A stretch of 64,000 bases of DNA from Diplolepis rosae (Eukaryota; Arthropoda; Insecta; Hymenoptera; Diplolepididae), in the NCBI GenBank assembly GCA_030998225.1, contig JAPYXD010000704.1, positions 6,572,001 to 6,636,000 on the forward strand, in the 5' to 3' direction. The notes beneath the pieces were generated by a model that was not told the DNA's origin, searched no databases, and saw only the letters and a program-made list of their open reading frames with translations. This document shows positions 33,329 to 44,088 of the stretch, in pieces. The translations under genes were made by a program, and so were the position numbers. The number at the start of each line of letters is the position of its first letter. Position 1 is the stretch's first letter.

Positions 33329-36300
33329 CTAACATAAAATAGGTTAAATTTGGAGTACAGTTTGAAATTTTTGAAAATTATAATACTTGTGTATGCATTA
33401 AAAGATTTTAGTGAAAAACATTCTTTAAAATAATTTGATTAAATTAATTGTTGTGTAGTTTCGGGAAGTGTATGCACTCGCTACTTTTTGAGCTTTGTTT
33501 TCCCATTCCTATCATACCTAATACCTTTTACAGATTTTAAGTTTATTTTTGATTTTCTTGAGAATTATCACTTGTATATGTAGGTCGCAAATCATAAGAT
33601 GTAAAATGTGTATCTCAATTAAATCTACAATTCTGGTCTATAATATTTTTAAAAATTATCAATATTTCCCGAATTAACAAATAAGACTATGACTTTTAAT
33701 GTATTTTTCATGTCTTTCACCGTGTAAATGGGATTTGCGCCAAAATTCACTATTAAATCATATCAAGCACCTCGAAATAATTTTTAACATACACTATTCG
33801 AAACTTCATTAATTAAATGAATATAATACAACTATATACTTTGGTAACAACTCCATTTTTGTGTTTCGGATTTGCGCACAATAACCGATCATTAGGAGAA
33901 TGTTCAAACCTTTCACGACAATATATTGTTTTCAAATCGATTACAAGCTCCAGTTCCTGTAAAATAAAGATTTTATTGTTAAAAGTTCATTACTTTTCAA
34001 TGGTTTGACTTTTTGTGACTTTAAAACATGGATTCTTCTGCTGAAAGTGGGTATACATAATGTTACACATGTGTGCTACTAGTCTATTTAAATTCGTGTT
34101 TTAAAAATGGAAAAGGATGTTTTACATAGCAAGCATCCAATAATTTTATATTTTCTACTTTCATCCGAGGTCTGAACTTCAAATGTTTTTCGTAACTTAC
34201 GACATAGTTGAAATTTTCATCTAATCCAGCTAAAATAAATTCTTGACCATTCTGAATTTTTATTCTTTCATTGTATTCAATTAGTGGAAGATAAACTGTA
34301 GGTGCGTTGACATGACCGTCCAGCTTGAAAAAAATAATGTCAACGATAATTAAATAAATTTATTAATAGAAGGGCGCTACTGAAAAACAGTTTGAATCTC
34401 TTGGCATCACTGAGAGAATTTCATAATAAATCTTACTTTGTTTTTATTATAAATTATACTATTTTTGAACCTTCCAAAGAAATGTTTTCTGAATGTTCCT
34501 GTGGAACGTTCTAGGAACGATAAAAAAAAAATATTGAGAGAACCTTCCACAGGAACATTTAGAGAACATTTGCAAAGAACCTTCCTGGAACCTTCCATAG
34601 GAAAGTTCAGAAAGAATTTCTAGCGAACGTTTACAGAGCTTATTGCTGGAACATTAAGAGAATATTCGCAGAGAACATTCCTGGAACCATCCATAGGAAC
34701 GTTCAGAGAGCATTTCTAGCAAATGTTCGTCGAAATTTTCGCGGAAACAATAGTGAAGAAAAATAGTGATCTTAAGGTAGAAATCAGATAAGTAAGATAA
34801 TTTTTTTTAAGATTGATTTTTTTCTATTTCCCGAATGGTAATTGCACAGTTCCTTTATAATCGAAGATAGTTCAATAATTTTAAGTTATATCTTGCTTTT
34901 GTAAGATATCGTATCTGCGCATTATATTTTTGTTACCATTAAGCTCATAAATTAACTGGTACGCGTCTCGTCGGTAATTGCAATTATAGTATTTAGGACT
35001 TATAAAATTAACGACTAAAATGGATTTCTGGCACCAGATGGACCTTATTGGTTCTTTTTTCACACTTGTATAATTGTAGATTGTTCTTTATTTTTAAATC
35101 ATATTAAAATATATAATTTAAAGACTAATATTTGTTATTAAACTTTTTATTTTACCAATAAATAAATTTCGAAAATTATTCATGAAAAACCTTCCCTACA
35201 TTAGTATGTTTGAAGCTGCAGAATTATCTATGAGAAAAGTTCCTTGAATGCTGTAGCAAATAATTCCAGAAACATACCCAAAAAATGTTCCCTGAATGCT
35301 CCCGCGGAATGTTCTAGGAACCTTCTCTGCGAATGTTTCCTAAATGTTCCGGCGAAAAATTCTACGAACGATTGCTAGAAATGCTCTCTGAACGTCCCTA
35401 TGGAACGTTCCAGGAACTTTCTCTGCGAATATTCACTGAATATTCCTGCGGTAGGTTCTCCAATATTCCTTTTGAACGTTCCTGGAACATTCAGGAGACG
35501 TTTCTTTGGAACGTTAAAAAAACCCGGATATTTTCTCAGCTTAAGGAACGTTCCTTGATCGTTCATGTTTTATGTTTTTATGTTATGTTATGTTTGCCAT
35601 TTTCCGTGTCCCAGGTCATTTGTTGAGAAGACTGGAATTTGAATTTTTACTTTGTGATTTATTGTATCATAAATTAAATTTAAATATAAATAAATAAATA
35701 TAAATAAAAATTTAATATAAATATAAATAAATTTATTTAAATTAAATTATTGTATTATAAATTATGCACGAGTGTTGTGATGATGATTGTTTATTCTAAT
35801 TATTAATTGAAATTAAATTCAACAGAAATTGTCCAGGGATAGATCTGTTCCCTTCTCTGAACTTTATGATCTGGACAAAATAAAGTAATGCCTTTCGCAT
35901 CGATTATGCATCAATCTTCTTAATCTCCTAATCTAGGATCGTTTTTGACATACTTTTGAAAAAAATTTCCATGTGAATTTAATAAGTTTTTACAGAAAAA
36001 TACATGGCTTTATAATTATGTATTCTCATGACAGATATTTCTGAATATCTGTACTATAATATTCAATCTTGCGAGAAGTTTAAAACTGAAGAAATAAATT
36101 ATTAAAAATGATTTTTTCTTATGCGCTATTTGGTTAATACTGGGTATGAAGTAGTGGATTGTGCAAGATGTTTCGAATTCAAATTGGCAGTCTGAAGAAA
36201 AAAATCGTCTACCATTTTTACGATTTAAATGACATTTCATGTTGTTTTTTTAAACTTACAACTGTCATCTGAATTTGATAAGAAGTTTGAGAAATTTAGA

Positions 36301-39300
36301 AGTGAAGTTGTTGAAATTTGCTTACTATTTTTTGTTAGAACAATTGAGCCACCGGATTCCTTAATTGACGGGGCGCGTGGCCTAGTTGGCAAAAGAGTGG
36401 GTAACCGTAATGCGCGAACGTTTTTTTTCATTTAAATATAAAATTTGGAGAAATGATTTAAATAACATGTCAGTACATGTTAAATGTCGTTCCCCATATT
36501 TTTGCCTCCATAAATTTTTGTGTCAGAACTCTAGTTTTTTTATAATCGAAGAAAACCGTAAAACATAAGCATCTGAAGCTCTAGGGTTTTTTTTTGAGTC
36601 TGTTGATGAATTTTCAAACTATTCCGGACAAATTTGTATGAGAAACAGAAAGATGATTGTAAAAAATCGATTGATTTCGTACCTTCTAAAAATACGGTTT
36701 TCTTCGATTATTAAAAAAACTAGAGTTCTGACACAAAAATTTATGGAAGCAAAAATATGGGGAACGACATTTAACATGTACTGACATGCTTTTGGTCATT
36801 TTTCCAAAATTTTTTATTTAAATGAAAAAAAACGTTCGCGCATTGCGGTTACCCACTCTTTCGCCTACTAGGCCACGCGCTCCGTTAGTTATGGAATCCG
36901 GTGCCTCAATTGAACAACTAGGTTCTAACTATTCCTGGTTTATCAGTACTGAGAAAACGTAAACTGGTATCAAACTTAAAATTTTATGTACCTCCGGCGC
37001 GGAAACTCGTTTTTTCGTTAAAGCTGAGAGCAACGGAATGTTGTGTATTCCGTTACAGAGGAATATAATGTAAAAATTGAACTGCGCATGCGCATATAGT
37101 CTTACAGCGGAGCAGAGTCTTCTTCTTATTCTTCTTCTTCTTCGTACAGCGTTAGCACCCTACTGACAAAGCCTTGTACATTTGAACTGCGCATGCGTCT
37201 ATTACAACAAGCTAGTACTACACAAAATCGATAAAATCAAAATGGCTGGGACTAGTCGCGAAATATCAAGTGTAATGACTAGCGCTGCAAACAACTACAA
37301 TACTAGATTAGATTCGAGTGTACGCATAAAAACTCGTATCCGCACCGGAGTCACATAAAATAGAACACGTGCCAATGCACACAAGTCCGGAAATTACCAG
37401 ACTCGCGACAATGCTCGCAGGACTCATCGCGCCTCGGCTTCGATCTCCTGCGAGCATTGTCGCTCGTCACGCAATAACCCTCTTTGTGCGCCTAGGCACG
37501 TAATATACTATTATATTATATTTAGATGTGTAGACTATTTTCAAAATTTTTTTTCTTAAAATTTCTTTTAAAAATAATTATTTTACGCAACTCACTTTTT
37601 ACTTTTTTATTATGATTGTAAGATACGATTTTCTCTCAATGATAAAGCCCGAAAAGACGATATTGCAGAAAAAGCGAGACATTCAATAGTCTGTTTGTCC
37701 GTGTTAGACTTTATGATATGTTAAATAACTTACTGTTACGATTCCAATATTGTAAGAAACGCGATGGCCAGATCGATACTTATTAGAGGTACGAATTGCT
37801 ACAATGTCGTACAGATTTTGCTTAAAAAGTACGCTAATGTAGGAAATTAATCGACAAGAAGGTCCTTTGTTTTTATTATAGGACTCTTCATAGTCTTTAA
37901 TGCACTCGGCTGGGGCCAAAACATGCAGATCAGTCAAGATAATAGCCATGCAATTTCGTGTTCGTACTGCTGTTATTGTTACTTGTACTATTTCCACCAC
38001 GTAAGTCAAGCATAAATTTGAGATTCCATTCTTGATTTTACCCTCCAATGATGATGCAACCTCTAATTGTATAAAAATTGATAATCGCATATTATGATTT
38101 AAAAAATACTCTGTTAGAAGTGTTCTAAAATGTAAGAAATCTTTACGTTAACCCTATGACACATACTGTGAGGTACACAGACCCTCAATAACGCCAAAAT
38201 CTGCAAAAATTGCGAATGATGCAAAATTTCCAGGTTGATATTTTTTTAAATCACTTGTTGCTACATAAATCAGTTAGAATTGATGGTAGCAATAGGAATA
38301 CATGAAGTAACATGAAGTCACGTGATGTAAGCAGCAATATAATGTCAATTCGTTATAGCTTGACTGTGACATTTTAGGGTTTTTTTTTTCAAAATAAGGT
38401 TGATTTTATGGAAACATGTGACTTTCTTTCTTTCTTTATTCAACTTGATTGCCTAGTTTGCGATTATAGTAGAAAAAGTCATGCACGAAAGAATTAAGAA
38501 GTAATAGAAAATTATTTAACAATTTGAATACACTCAAATAAAGGTCCAGTTGAAACAACCGGAGTTCCGGTTAGGCCATATTTAACATAATTTTCTGATT
38601 AAAATAACTCGAAATCCAGATTATTTTTTGCATATTTTTTAGGAATTACTAGAAAATCTGTTTGAAATAACCAGAATTCTGGTTGAAATAGCCAGAAAAT
38701 AATGTTAAATATGGCCTAACCGTAATTCCGGTTGTTTCAACTGGACTTTTATTGTGTGTACTTTTGAATAAACGTATATCTTTAAATTGAGAAGAATTGA
38801 CTGAAATTTCGAAAACATTTCTTAAAATCATGGAACTATAACATAATTTTCAGCCACATGTAACTGTATGAAGTTTCAGTTATCCAGAACGTAAAAATTT
38901 GTCTCGCAAGTATTGGAATATTTAATAATTTGTAACTGAAAATTCAAAAGATTTCTCTCAAATTTACTAAAGAGTAAAAAAATTTTCTTAAATATATTTT
39001 ATTTTTCCGCGAATTTAAGTATATAAAACTTCAGTCATATGTGTTTTGCAAAATTCTGGAAGAAATACTTTAAAAATCATCTATCAGGAATGAAATGAAT
39101 TCATGGAACTCAATTAATCGCTAAACACATGAACAATATAAATTATGTGGTAAGAAAATCAGCATGTGCAACATAATGCAGGAATAGAATGGCATATTTA
39201 ATAAAATAGATTTTAGAAAAAAATATTCGAATAGGTCACTTAAGGTAGTACTGTCGTAAATGGAAATACCGTTCAGATATTGATAAAATTGAAATCACTG

Positions 39301-42300
39301 GTGAATATTAAGCCAGAAATGACACAGTTAAATTTTTGAGGACCTAGGGTACACTGGAGGGGGGTAATTAGTAATTGCATTTTGAGACGATTAATACCTA
39401 ACCTCATGGGAAACCGAGTTCATTTACAAATCCTACCATAACTACTGTTCAGATTTTGATAAAAATGACTGGTGCGTTGATTGATAATGTAAGCATCATT
39501 TTGCAAGTTAAAACATCTCAATTGGATACGTGTAAACGTAGCAAAATCCAATTAAGTAAGCAAAATGATAATTTTTCTCCAGTAACCGACGGTGATTAAA
39601 TAGATGTGGCAACGTCACAGAATAAGTGGAAGCGTGCACCATTCACGTATCGTAAGAATTCATCTGCTATACACACATGTGTAGTCGCTTTCTTATGCGG
39701 CGTTGACAAATTTAGATACTACGTGAAGCAAATCAGAAAAAGTACACATTTGATTAGCTACATACCGACAGTACTACCTTAAAACAAAAATTAAACGAAT
39801 AATAATTTCTATATTGTCTCCTTCAAAGTAATCCCCCTCAGATATAATACACTTGTGACAGCGTTTTTTCCAATCCTCAAAGCATTTCTGATATGCACTC
39901 TTTGGTATGTCTTTAAGCTCTCTTAGCGATTCGGTTTTAATCTCCTTAATCGTGGCAAAACGCCGTCCTTTTATGGATCTCTTTAATCTTAGGAATTGGA
40001 AAAAGTCACAGGGGGCTGAATCTGGTAAATACGGTGGCTGAGGCATGATTACGGTGTTGTTTTTGGCCAAAAAATTACGAACCAGCACTGACGAGCTAGC
40101 AGGTGCGTTATCGTGATGCAAAAGCCATGAATTATTTTTTCACACTCAATCAATCAAATCACAAAGAACCCGGAAAAACACAGAACCAATACAAAATCAC
40201 AACTTGTGATTTACGTGCTTTTGGGGTTTTTGTGTTTTTGAAATATATTTCAACGATTGTGCCGTGCTCTAGGTCAGTGAAGTGATCAGCATTAAAATTT
40301 TTTTTTCTGTTTTGTTTGTATGTTTTTGTGATTTCTGTGTTGGTCGTGTGTTTCTCCAGGTTTCTTATATTTTGTTTTTTTTCATGTCCTTTGTGTCTTT
40401 TTATATTTCAAAATATATGTAATTCAACGACAGTTTCGTGCTCTAGACCAATAAAGTGATTTTTAGTTTTCGTGTTAGCTTTTTGGTTTTTTAGTGTTTT
40501 TTCGTATTTTTTAGTGTTTTTTGTGTTTATTAGTGTTCTCTGCTTTGACAACTGCACACTTTCACGAGCGGTCACATATATCAAAAATTGGAGAAATTTT
40601 TGATAAAATTTGGAAAATTTTCTTAAAAAATTAGGGACTTAAGTAAACTCCAAGTAATTTGGGAAATTTCCCCAAATTAATGTTGTGATTTCTCCCAAAA
40701 TGGGAAAAATATCATTCATCAGAGGATTCTCTACGGAAAATAAATTAAGGCCTTCTTGCCCTTTAGACTAAATACGGCAGTGTGTCTATTTATTGAGTTG
40801 GTCTAACCTCCTATTTATGATTTATGGGAAATGTGCCAAATTGTTTCTTGGAAATTATCCACAATATTGAGGGAAATTTCCCCAAATTTTAAGAAATACT
40901 TCCCACGGTATGCTGGGAAAAATTTTTCTAAATATTTTGGGGAAAATTCACAAATTTTGGTGTAGTTTCCGTTACTAACATTTGGGGGAAAATGCCCCAG
41001 AAATTTTTTTTATTGATACTACTTAGGTCCGTGTTAGAGAAATGAATTTAAATCTTGGAAATAGAATTTTCATTTTTGAGTTATAATAAATGAATTTTTT
41101 TGTCTTCTATACTTAAAAAATGACACCTAAAAACTTAGATATTCATTTTTTTTTTAGCAAAAGCTATAAAATTAAGATCAACTAAAACAATATTTGTTGG
41201 CTTACTGTAGCTATTGAGTGTATCACTTACGAAAATCTACCCTGTATGTATGTGAATGACTTTTACCATTCAAACACTCAAAAATTGAGTTCAATTCTAC
41301 CACAAATGGCCGATAAAGTAGTATTATTTGTTTCATTTATGTTTTGTGTGATATATTCAAATATTTTTTTCAAAAATCTATTTCATGCAATATGGCATTC
41401 CATTTCTAGGTTATGCTGCACATACTGATTTTCTCACCAGATCATCTATACTGCTCATGAGATTAGCGATTAATTGAGTTCCATTAATTTATTTCACTCC
41501 TGGTAAATGATTTATAGAGTATTAGAAGAGTAATAAAGTTATTATTTGAAAAATTTCAATAAAGGGGGTTCTTCTGCAGTTCAGCACTAATAACTTCAAA
41601 CTCATTTGAATTGCACCAATACACATTTATTCACGTAAATGAGTGATGTCATTGGCTATTGCCTTCCCATATGTCTCAATTGACGATTATTGACGATAAC
41701 CGTAATTTCGGTAGGCAGAGGGTTAAACCCGAAAGGCGATCCCGCGAGCGGCTATATGGCTCGAGAGGGGGATTTTTTTGTTTTAATAACAAGTATGCCT
41801 AGACCCGTCCTAAAAGAGTCATGTACAACGTCTTTGAAAGATTTCGCCATTTTTCCTCCTACCGAAAAAAGAAAATCACAATGAGATGTGCACCTATACG
41901 AGAGTGGAAAATATTTTTATAAGTAAATAATAATTATCTACAACTTGTTGATTCTACCTGATTCCTTATTGAATGTGACTCATACCAATTGATGAAAGTA
42001 GGGAGAGTTGAACGTAGAATGATTTATACTTGAAAGAGAAAAATATTAAAAATTTAAACGACATGCTCAATTTTAGGTTACTAAAAAATAAACAAAAATA
42101 GTATAAGTTTGAATCCAAATTTTAGATAAATATGAAAATTTAAAAACAAGTTTTTCTGCACGAAGAAAAATAGTTTGAGAAACTTTACTCAACTTTTGAG
42201 CAAAATTGGGACACATGGACAAGTTGGAGATTATTTAATATTACTGCAATAATTTGTGAGGTATATTTTGAAACAATGCTCTAAATTTCTAGAATTAATC

Positions 42301-42556
42301 GAACTGTTTTCTAATTTCACTAATTCAGTTGCAATCATTATTTTCTCTCCCATGATAATTTAAGATATTCATAATCCAGAATGTAATATTCGCGAAGTCC
42401 GCGCTCTATTTATGAAGTCTTTTAAATAAAACACCTCTAAAACATGTACAACATTTTTATCTTCCATTTAATCTTTAATTTAATTCTTTTTTAACTTACT
42501 TGTAGCACCATTGACAACTATAAATGCACACAATAAAAAAAAACTTCGACCTTCAT
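33089..42556 (-). CDS. Secreted trypsin-fold serine protease homologue lacking the catalytic triad
   Basis: I assembled a five-exon gene by eye: 42556-42500, 38062-37734, 34323-34201, 33956-33840 and 33328-33089. All introns are GT-AG. Every junction fits one reading frame (exon 1/2 in phase 1, the rest in phase 0), giving about 288 residues. Exon 1 is a signal peptide. Exon 2 has CMAIILTDLHVLAPAECI, aligned with the trypsin block 'CxGxLIxxxxVLTAAHC', with the catalytic His read as Glu. It ends SYNIGIVT, aligned with 'xxDIAxVxL', with Asp read as Asn. Exon 3 gives YLPLIEYNERIKIQNGQEF and AGLDEN. Exon 4 ends LLCANPKHKNGVVTK. Exon 5 opens ADIGSPLLYNNVVIGIYAG, aligned with 'GDSGGPL', with Ser read as Ile. 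All three triad positions are therefore changed: the fold is kept without hydrolytic chemistry, as in binding or regulatory serine-protease homologues. The early 'KIKNG' takes the place of the activation 'RIVGG'. A 9-T run in exon 1 is one base short for the best ATG, so it is a decaying gene, a misread base or a different start. Confidence 0.75.
33840..33956 (-). CDS. Exon 4 of the protease homologue
   Basis: Thirty-nine codons, ELELVIDLKTIYC up to GVVTK, from acceptor 'tttattttacag' to donor AAA|GTATAT. Two Cys residues (IYC, LLC) sit where the C-terminal barrel of trypsin-like enzymes has its 'C...xxxCA' pair. The Cys normally just before GDSGG is absent. Confidence 0.75.
34201..34323 (-). 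CDS. Exon 3 of the protease homologue
   Basis: Forty-one codons between acceptor 'ttttttcaag' and donor GTC|GTAAGT. They begin LDGHVNAPTVYLPL, continuing directly from exon 2's NIGIVT. Trypsin-like proteins have 'xPVxxxxxVxxIxLP' at this place. AGLDEN takes the place of the usual AGWG. Confidence 0.8.
34465..35555. mobile_element. Fold-back element of GAACGTTC-rich repeats, in intron 2
   Basis: Two arms of about 280 bp (34465-34745 and 35285-35555) are inverted copies. Each is built of degenerate 20-35-base steps of 'ggaacgttc', 'ctaggaac' and 'agagaac' words. CTTAGAGAGCATTTCTAGC-type text in one arm matches its inverse in the other. The 540-bp middle is AT-rich. Frames at 34407, 35333 and 35375 are by-products. 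Confidence 0.65.
35672..35765. repeat. AT-rich simple repeat (AAATATAAAT-like)
   Basis: Runs of ataaataaat, tttaaat and similar words with no longer unit. Confidence 0.75.
36334..36929. mobile_element. Fold-back element, nearly all inverted repeat, in intron 2
   Basis: The left end GTTAGAACAATTGAGCCACC has its inverse at 36929. The arms carry 'gcgcgtggcctagttggc', 'agagtgggtaaccg' and 'catgtcagtacatgtt' and meet near 36610. The same arm sequence flanks the 47.2-49.4-kb element, so this is a shortened relative with the interior deleted. Each arm includes GTGGCCTAGTTGG, similar to an RNA polymerase III A box. Confidence 0.75.
36982..37515. mobile_element. MITE family 1 plus unit 2, copy C
   Basis: MITE 1 spans 36982-37360, from TTTTATGTACCTCCGGCGCG to the inverse-type end CACCGGAGTCACATAAAA. 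Unit 2 follows at once (37361-37515), with the hairpin GACAATGCTCGCAGGA / TCCTGCGAGCATTGTC and an end 'gcctaggcacgtaatatac' that mirrors its start 'acacgtgccaatg'. It lies in intron 2 of the protease homologue. Confidence 0.75.
37734..38062 (-). CDS. Exon 2 of the protease homologue
   Basis: The acceptor is 'tttttatacaattag' and the donor ACA|GTAAGT. It encodes the N-terminal barrel, with CMAIILTDLHVLAPAECI (Glu for the catalytic His) and SYNIGIVT (Asn for the catalytic Asp). The run between them (KDYEESYNKNKGPSC and on) is the loop region before the Asp strand. The open frame extends upstream to a Met at 38090, but the acceptor at 38063 and the phase match to exon 1 favour the splice. Confidence 0.75.
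38531..38758. mobile_element. MITE with about 60-bp inverted repeats, in intron 1
   Basis: AAAGGTCCAGTTGAAACAAC at the left faces its inverse GTTGTTTCAACTGGACTTTT at the right. The arms continue through 'ggccatatttaacat'. Ends are CACTCAAATAAAGG and the inverse-like TTTTATTGTGTG. Confidence 0.8.
38759..39239. other. Intron 1 sequence, nothing recognised
   Basis: AT-rich intronic spacer. Confidence 0.4.
39244..39778. mobile_element. TTAA-flanked MITE, in intron 1
   Basis: TTAA at 39240-39243 is followed by GGTAGTACTGTCG. The inverse, CGACAGTACTACC, is followed by TTAA at 39779-39782. The 535-bp interior is non-coding and contains two diverged direct copies of 'gttcagat-ttgataaaa' with a downstream 'ctggtg'. 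It sits immediately beside a mariner remnant. Confidence 0.75.
39783..40125 (-). pseudogene. mariner transposase C-terminal third
   Basis: The minus-strand frame opens with HHDNAPASSSVLVRNFLAKN (Asp 2), then PQPPYLPDSAPCDFFQFLRL (Asp 3, spacing as in DD34D), and ends CFEDWKKRCHKCIISEGDYF, the standard mariner C-terminus. The N-terminal two thirds are missing. Its 3' end abuts the TTAA MITE, and the reading frame runs a few bases into that element before its stop. Confidence 0.85.
40130..40580. repeat. T/G-rich region with a tandem pair of about 175-bp units
   Basis: 'gaaatatatttcaacgattg' followed by 'gtgctctaggtcagtgaagtg' at 40236 recurs as 'aaaatatatgtaattcaacg' plus 'gtgctctagaccaataaagtg' at 40410. 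The rest is GTTTTT-rich. No coding sequence was recognised. Confidence 0.5.
40590..41010. repeat. Cluster of GGGAAATTTCCCC-type palindromic words
   Basis: 'tttgggaaatttccccaaa' at 40659, 'gagggaaatttccccaaattt' at 40873 and 'ttggggaaaattcac' at 40939 recur with irregular spacing. It may be a decayed fold-back or minisatellite. It is intronic. Confidence 0.45.
41011..42499. other. Remainder of intron 1, nothing recognised
   Basis: Contains a small GC-richer patch at 41690-41830 with a plus-strand frame (GRGLNPKGDPASGYMAREGD) that I do not recognise. Confidence 0.4.
42500..42556 (-). CDS. Exon 1 of the protease homologue: signal peptide
   Basis: ATG at 42556-42554. The hydrophobic core FFLLCAFIVVNGAT is read just before the donor A|GTAAGT (42499-42494). 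The ATG and this core lie in different frames because the T run at 42535-42543 has nine bases, and ten would join them as a typical insect signal peptide. In the frame of the core there is no upstream ATG before a stop. The core, donor phase and promoter spacing argue that this is the true first exon. Confidence 0.6.
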
Positions 42557-42600
42557 TTTCCAACGTAAAAAATTGTCCCCTAAAGATTGTAAAGTTGGAA

Positions 42601-42638
42601 CTGTTAGTCTTTAGAAATATGATATTTCTATATATAGG
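42601..42638 (-). promoter_or_regulatory. TATA box and start region of the protease homologue
   Basis: On the minus strand CCTATATATAG occupies 42638-42628. About 25-35 bases downstream is ACTAACAGTTCC (42608-42597), compatible with an initiator. The leader to the ATG at 42556 would be about 45-50 bases. The arrangement suits a strongly expressed secreted product. Spacing is the only evidence. Confidence 0.5.
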
Positions 42639-42742
42639 AACTCTTCTTTGCAACTCATTAAGTATTGTGTATCATTGCAAACGTTACGCAATATAGTTTC
42701 TTGCGAGCGTTATTTAAATGCGCATTAACGTTCTGATAAGGT

Positions 42743-42943
42743 GTGAATATAATGATTGCTAAATCTAAAATTTACAAAAATTATTTTACGGGAGATGACT
42801 TTCATTTAATTGTTTTCTGTGATAAAGTTTATAGAACTGCTCAAATAGTTGGGGATACAGGCATTTATAGAAGAGGGTTCTGGAAAATTTACCGAACTTT
42901 TCAGAATAAAATGCGTAGAATTCAGGACAAATTATTGAATTAG
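42743..42943 (+). CDS. Unrecognised 66-codon frame upstream of the protease homologue
   Basis: It reads MIAKSKIYKNYF (after a first MN), FHLIVFCDKVYRTAQIVGD and IYRRGFWKIYRTFQNKMRR, ending LLN*. Composition is moderately protein-like (C, W, D and G present) in AT-rich DNA, but no motif, splice partner or promoter was seen. It may be an exon or chance. Confidence 0.15.
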   Translation: MNIMIAKSKIYKNYFTGDDFHLIVFCDKVYRTAQIVGDTGIYRRGFWKIYRTFQNKMRRIQDKLLN

Positions 42944-43749
42944 TTTTCTTTATCTAAGGATCAGAACATTTCATTAGCGGATGTAATTTCCTGCCCTGCA
43001 GTACGATTTTACGATCTACACGCTTTATTTCATAAGGGTTATGGTAAAGAAAGCCCTTCAACCTAATTTAAATATCAAAATTGATTTTCATAGATTTTTT
43101 AATGCTGAATTTGAATTGATCTGGGTCAGATCAAAACTATAGGACGATAATAAAATGCTCTCAGCCACGTGATTACGTTCATTCAAATTCATGTCTTCTA
43201 AAGAGCTTTTTTATGCGATTTTCTCATACGTTTACGAGAAAAAATTTAATTAAAAAAACTGAATGAAGGGGATGAATGAAAAGACGATATTTTTTAGAAA
43301 TTGATAGCTCGTAATTAATTAAGCTTAAACCATTGTTTTTCAAACCTATTTTTTAACTTTTGAGAGCATATTATGAAATCTTGTTTAAAGCTTTAATTTC
43401 ATTGCACTCTTTCTTTGTCTTTACTCCTTTGGAATTAAATTCAGGAAATCCGATAAAACACCCCTTTTTTGAGTGTGCTGAGTACTAGAGTACTAGAGTA
43501 CACAATTTTTATTTGCAAAAATCAGAAAACAACAGGGATTTTATAATTCATTCCCTGATTCAGATACCATACTTCATATAAAGGTTGTTTAGGATCAAAG
43601 ATGTTTAAATTCAAATGGGTCAACTCGCGAGCTGTACAAGTCTACACTGATAAAAAAACTGGTAACTAGTAGTTTAGTAGTAGTCCGTTTTTTTCGGTGT
43701 AAGATATTGTACTTTTTTTAGATTTATTGAAAATTCAGTCTACATTTAC

Positions 43750-44088
43750 TTATCTCCTAATAATTTCCACGTATGGTTGAAAAAAGGGGAAAAAGTTACT
43801 GAAATGGCACAAAATATATTCAATATCTAAGGGAATAGTATATAAGCAATCAATGAACAAAGTTTTGCATAATTTCCATTTTTCTAAGTCATAATTCAGA
43901 GCTACTGAGAAAGATTTAGTAGTTATTACCGAATACTTCAGAACTGAATCTTTAAAAGCTTCGTATTGATTGAATGTACACCTAACTACCACATTTTGCA
44001 GAAAATATTTCAAACAAGTTACTCCACCGTAATGAAAATAAACTGCAAATAAATATTTCTGTTTAGTAAGCTTGGAGAATGTTATCAC
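43750..44088 (-). CDS. Unrecognised 112-codon frame
   Basis: One of the longer repeat-free frames in the window. It contains YFHYGGVTCLKYFLQNVVV, ALNYDLEKWKLCKTLF and a C-terminal EYILCHFSNFFPFFQPY. It is aromatic-rich and has no motif I know. It starts exactly at the edge of the MITE at 44083, so the Met may belong to that element. It could be an exon or part of an old transposon. Confidence 0.18.
   Translation of the reverse strand: MITFSKLTKQKYLFAVYFHYGGVTCLKYFLQNVVVRCTFNQYEAFKDSVLKYSVITTKSFSVALNYDLEKWKLCKTLFIDCLYTIPLDIEYILCHFSNFFPFFQPYVEIIRR

Noticed and set aside
34407..34598. Minus-strand frame and the similar one at 35375-35566 (EGSRKVL, GTFREHF)
   Set aside because: Products of the GAACGTTC-rich inverted arms.
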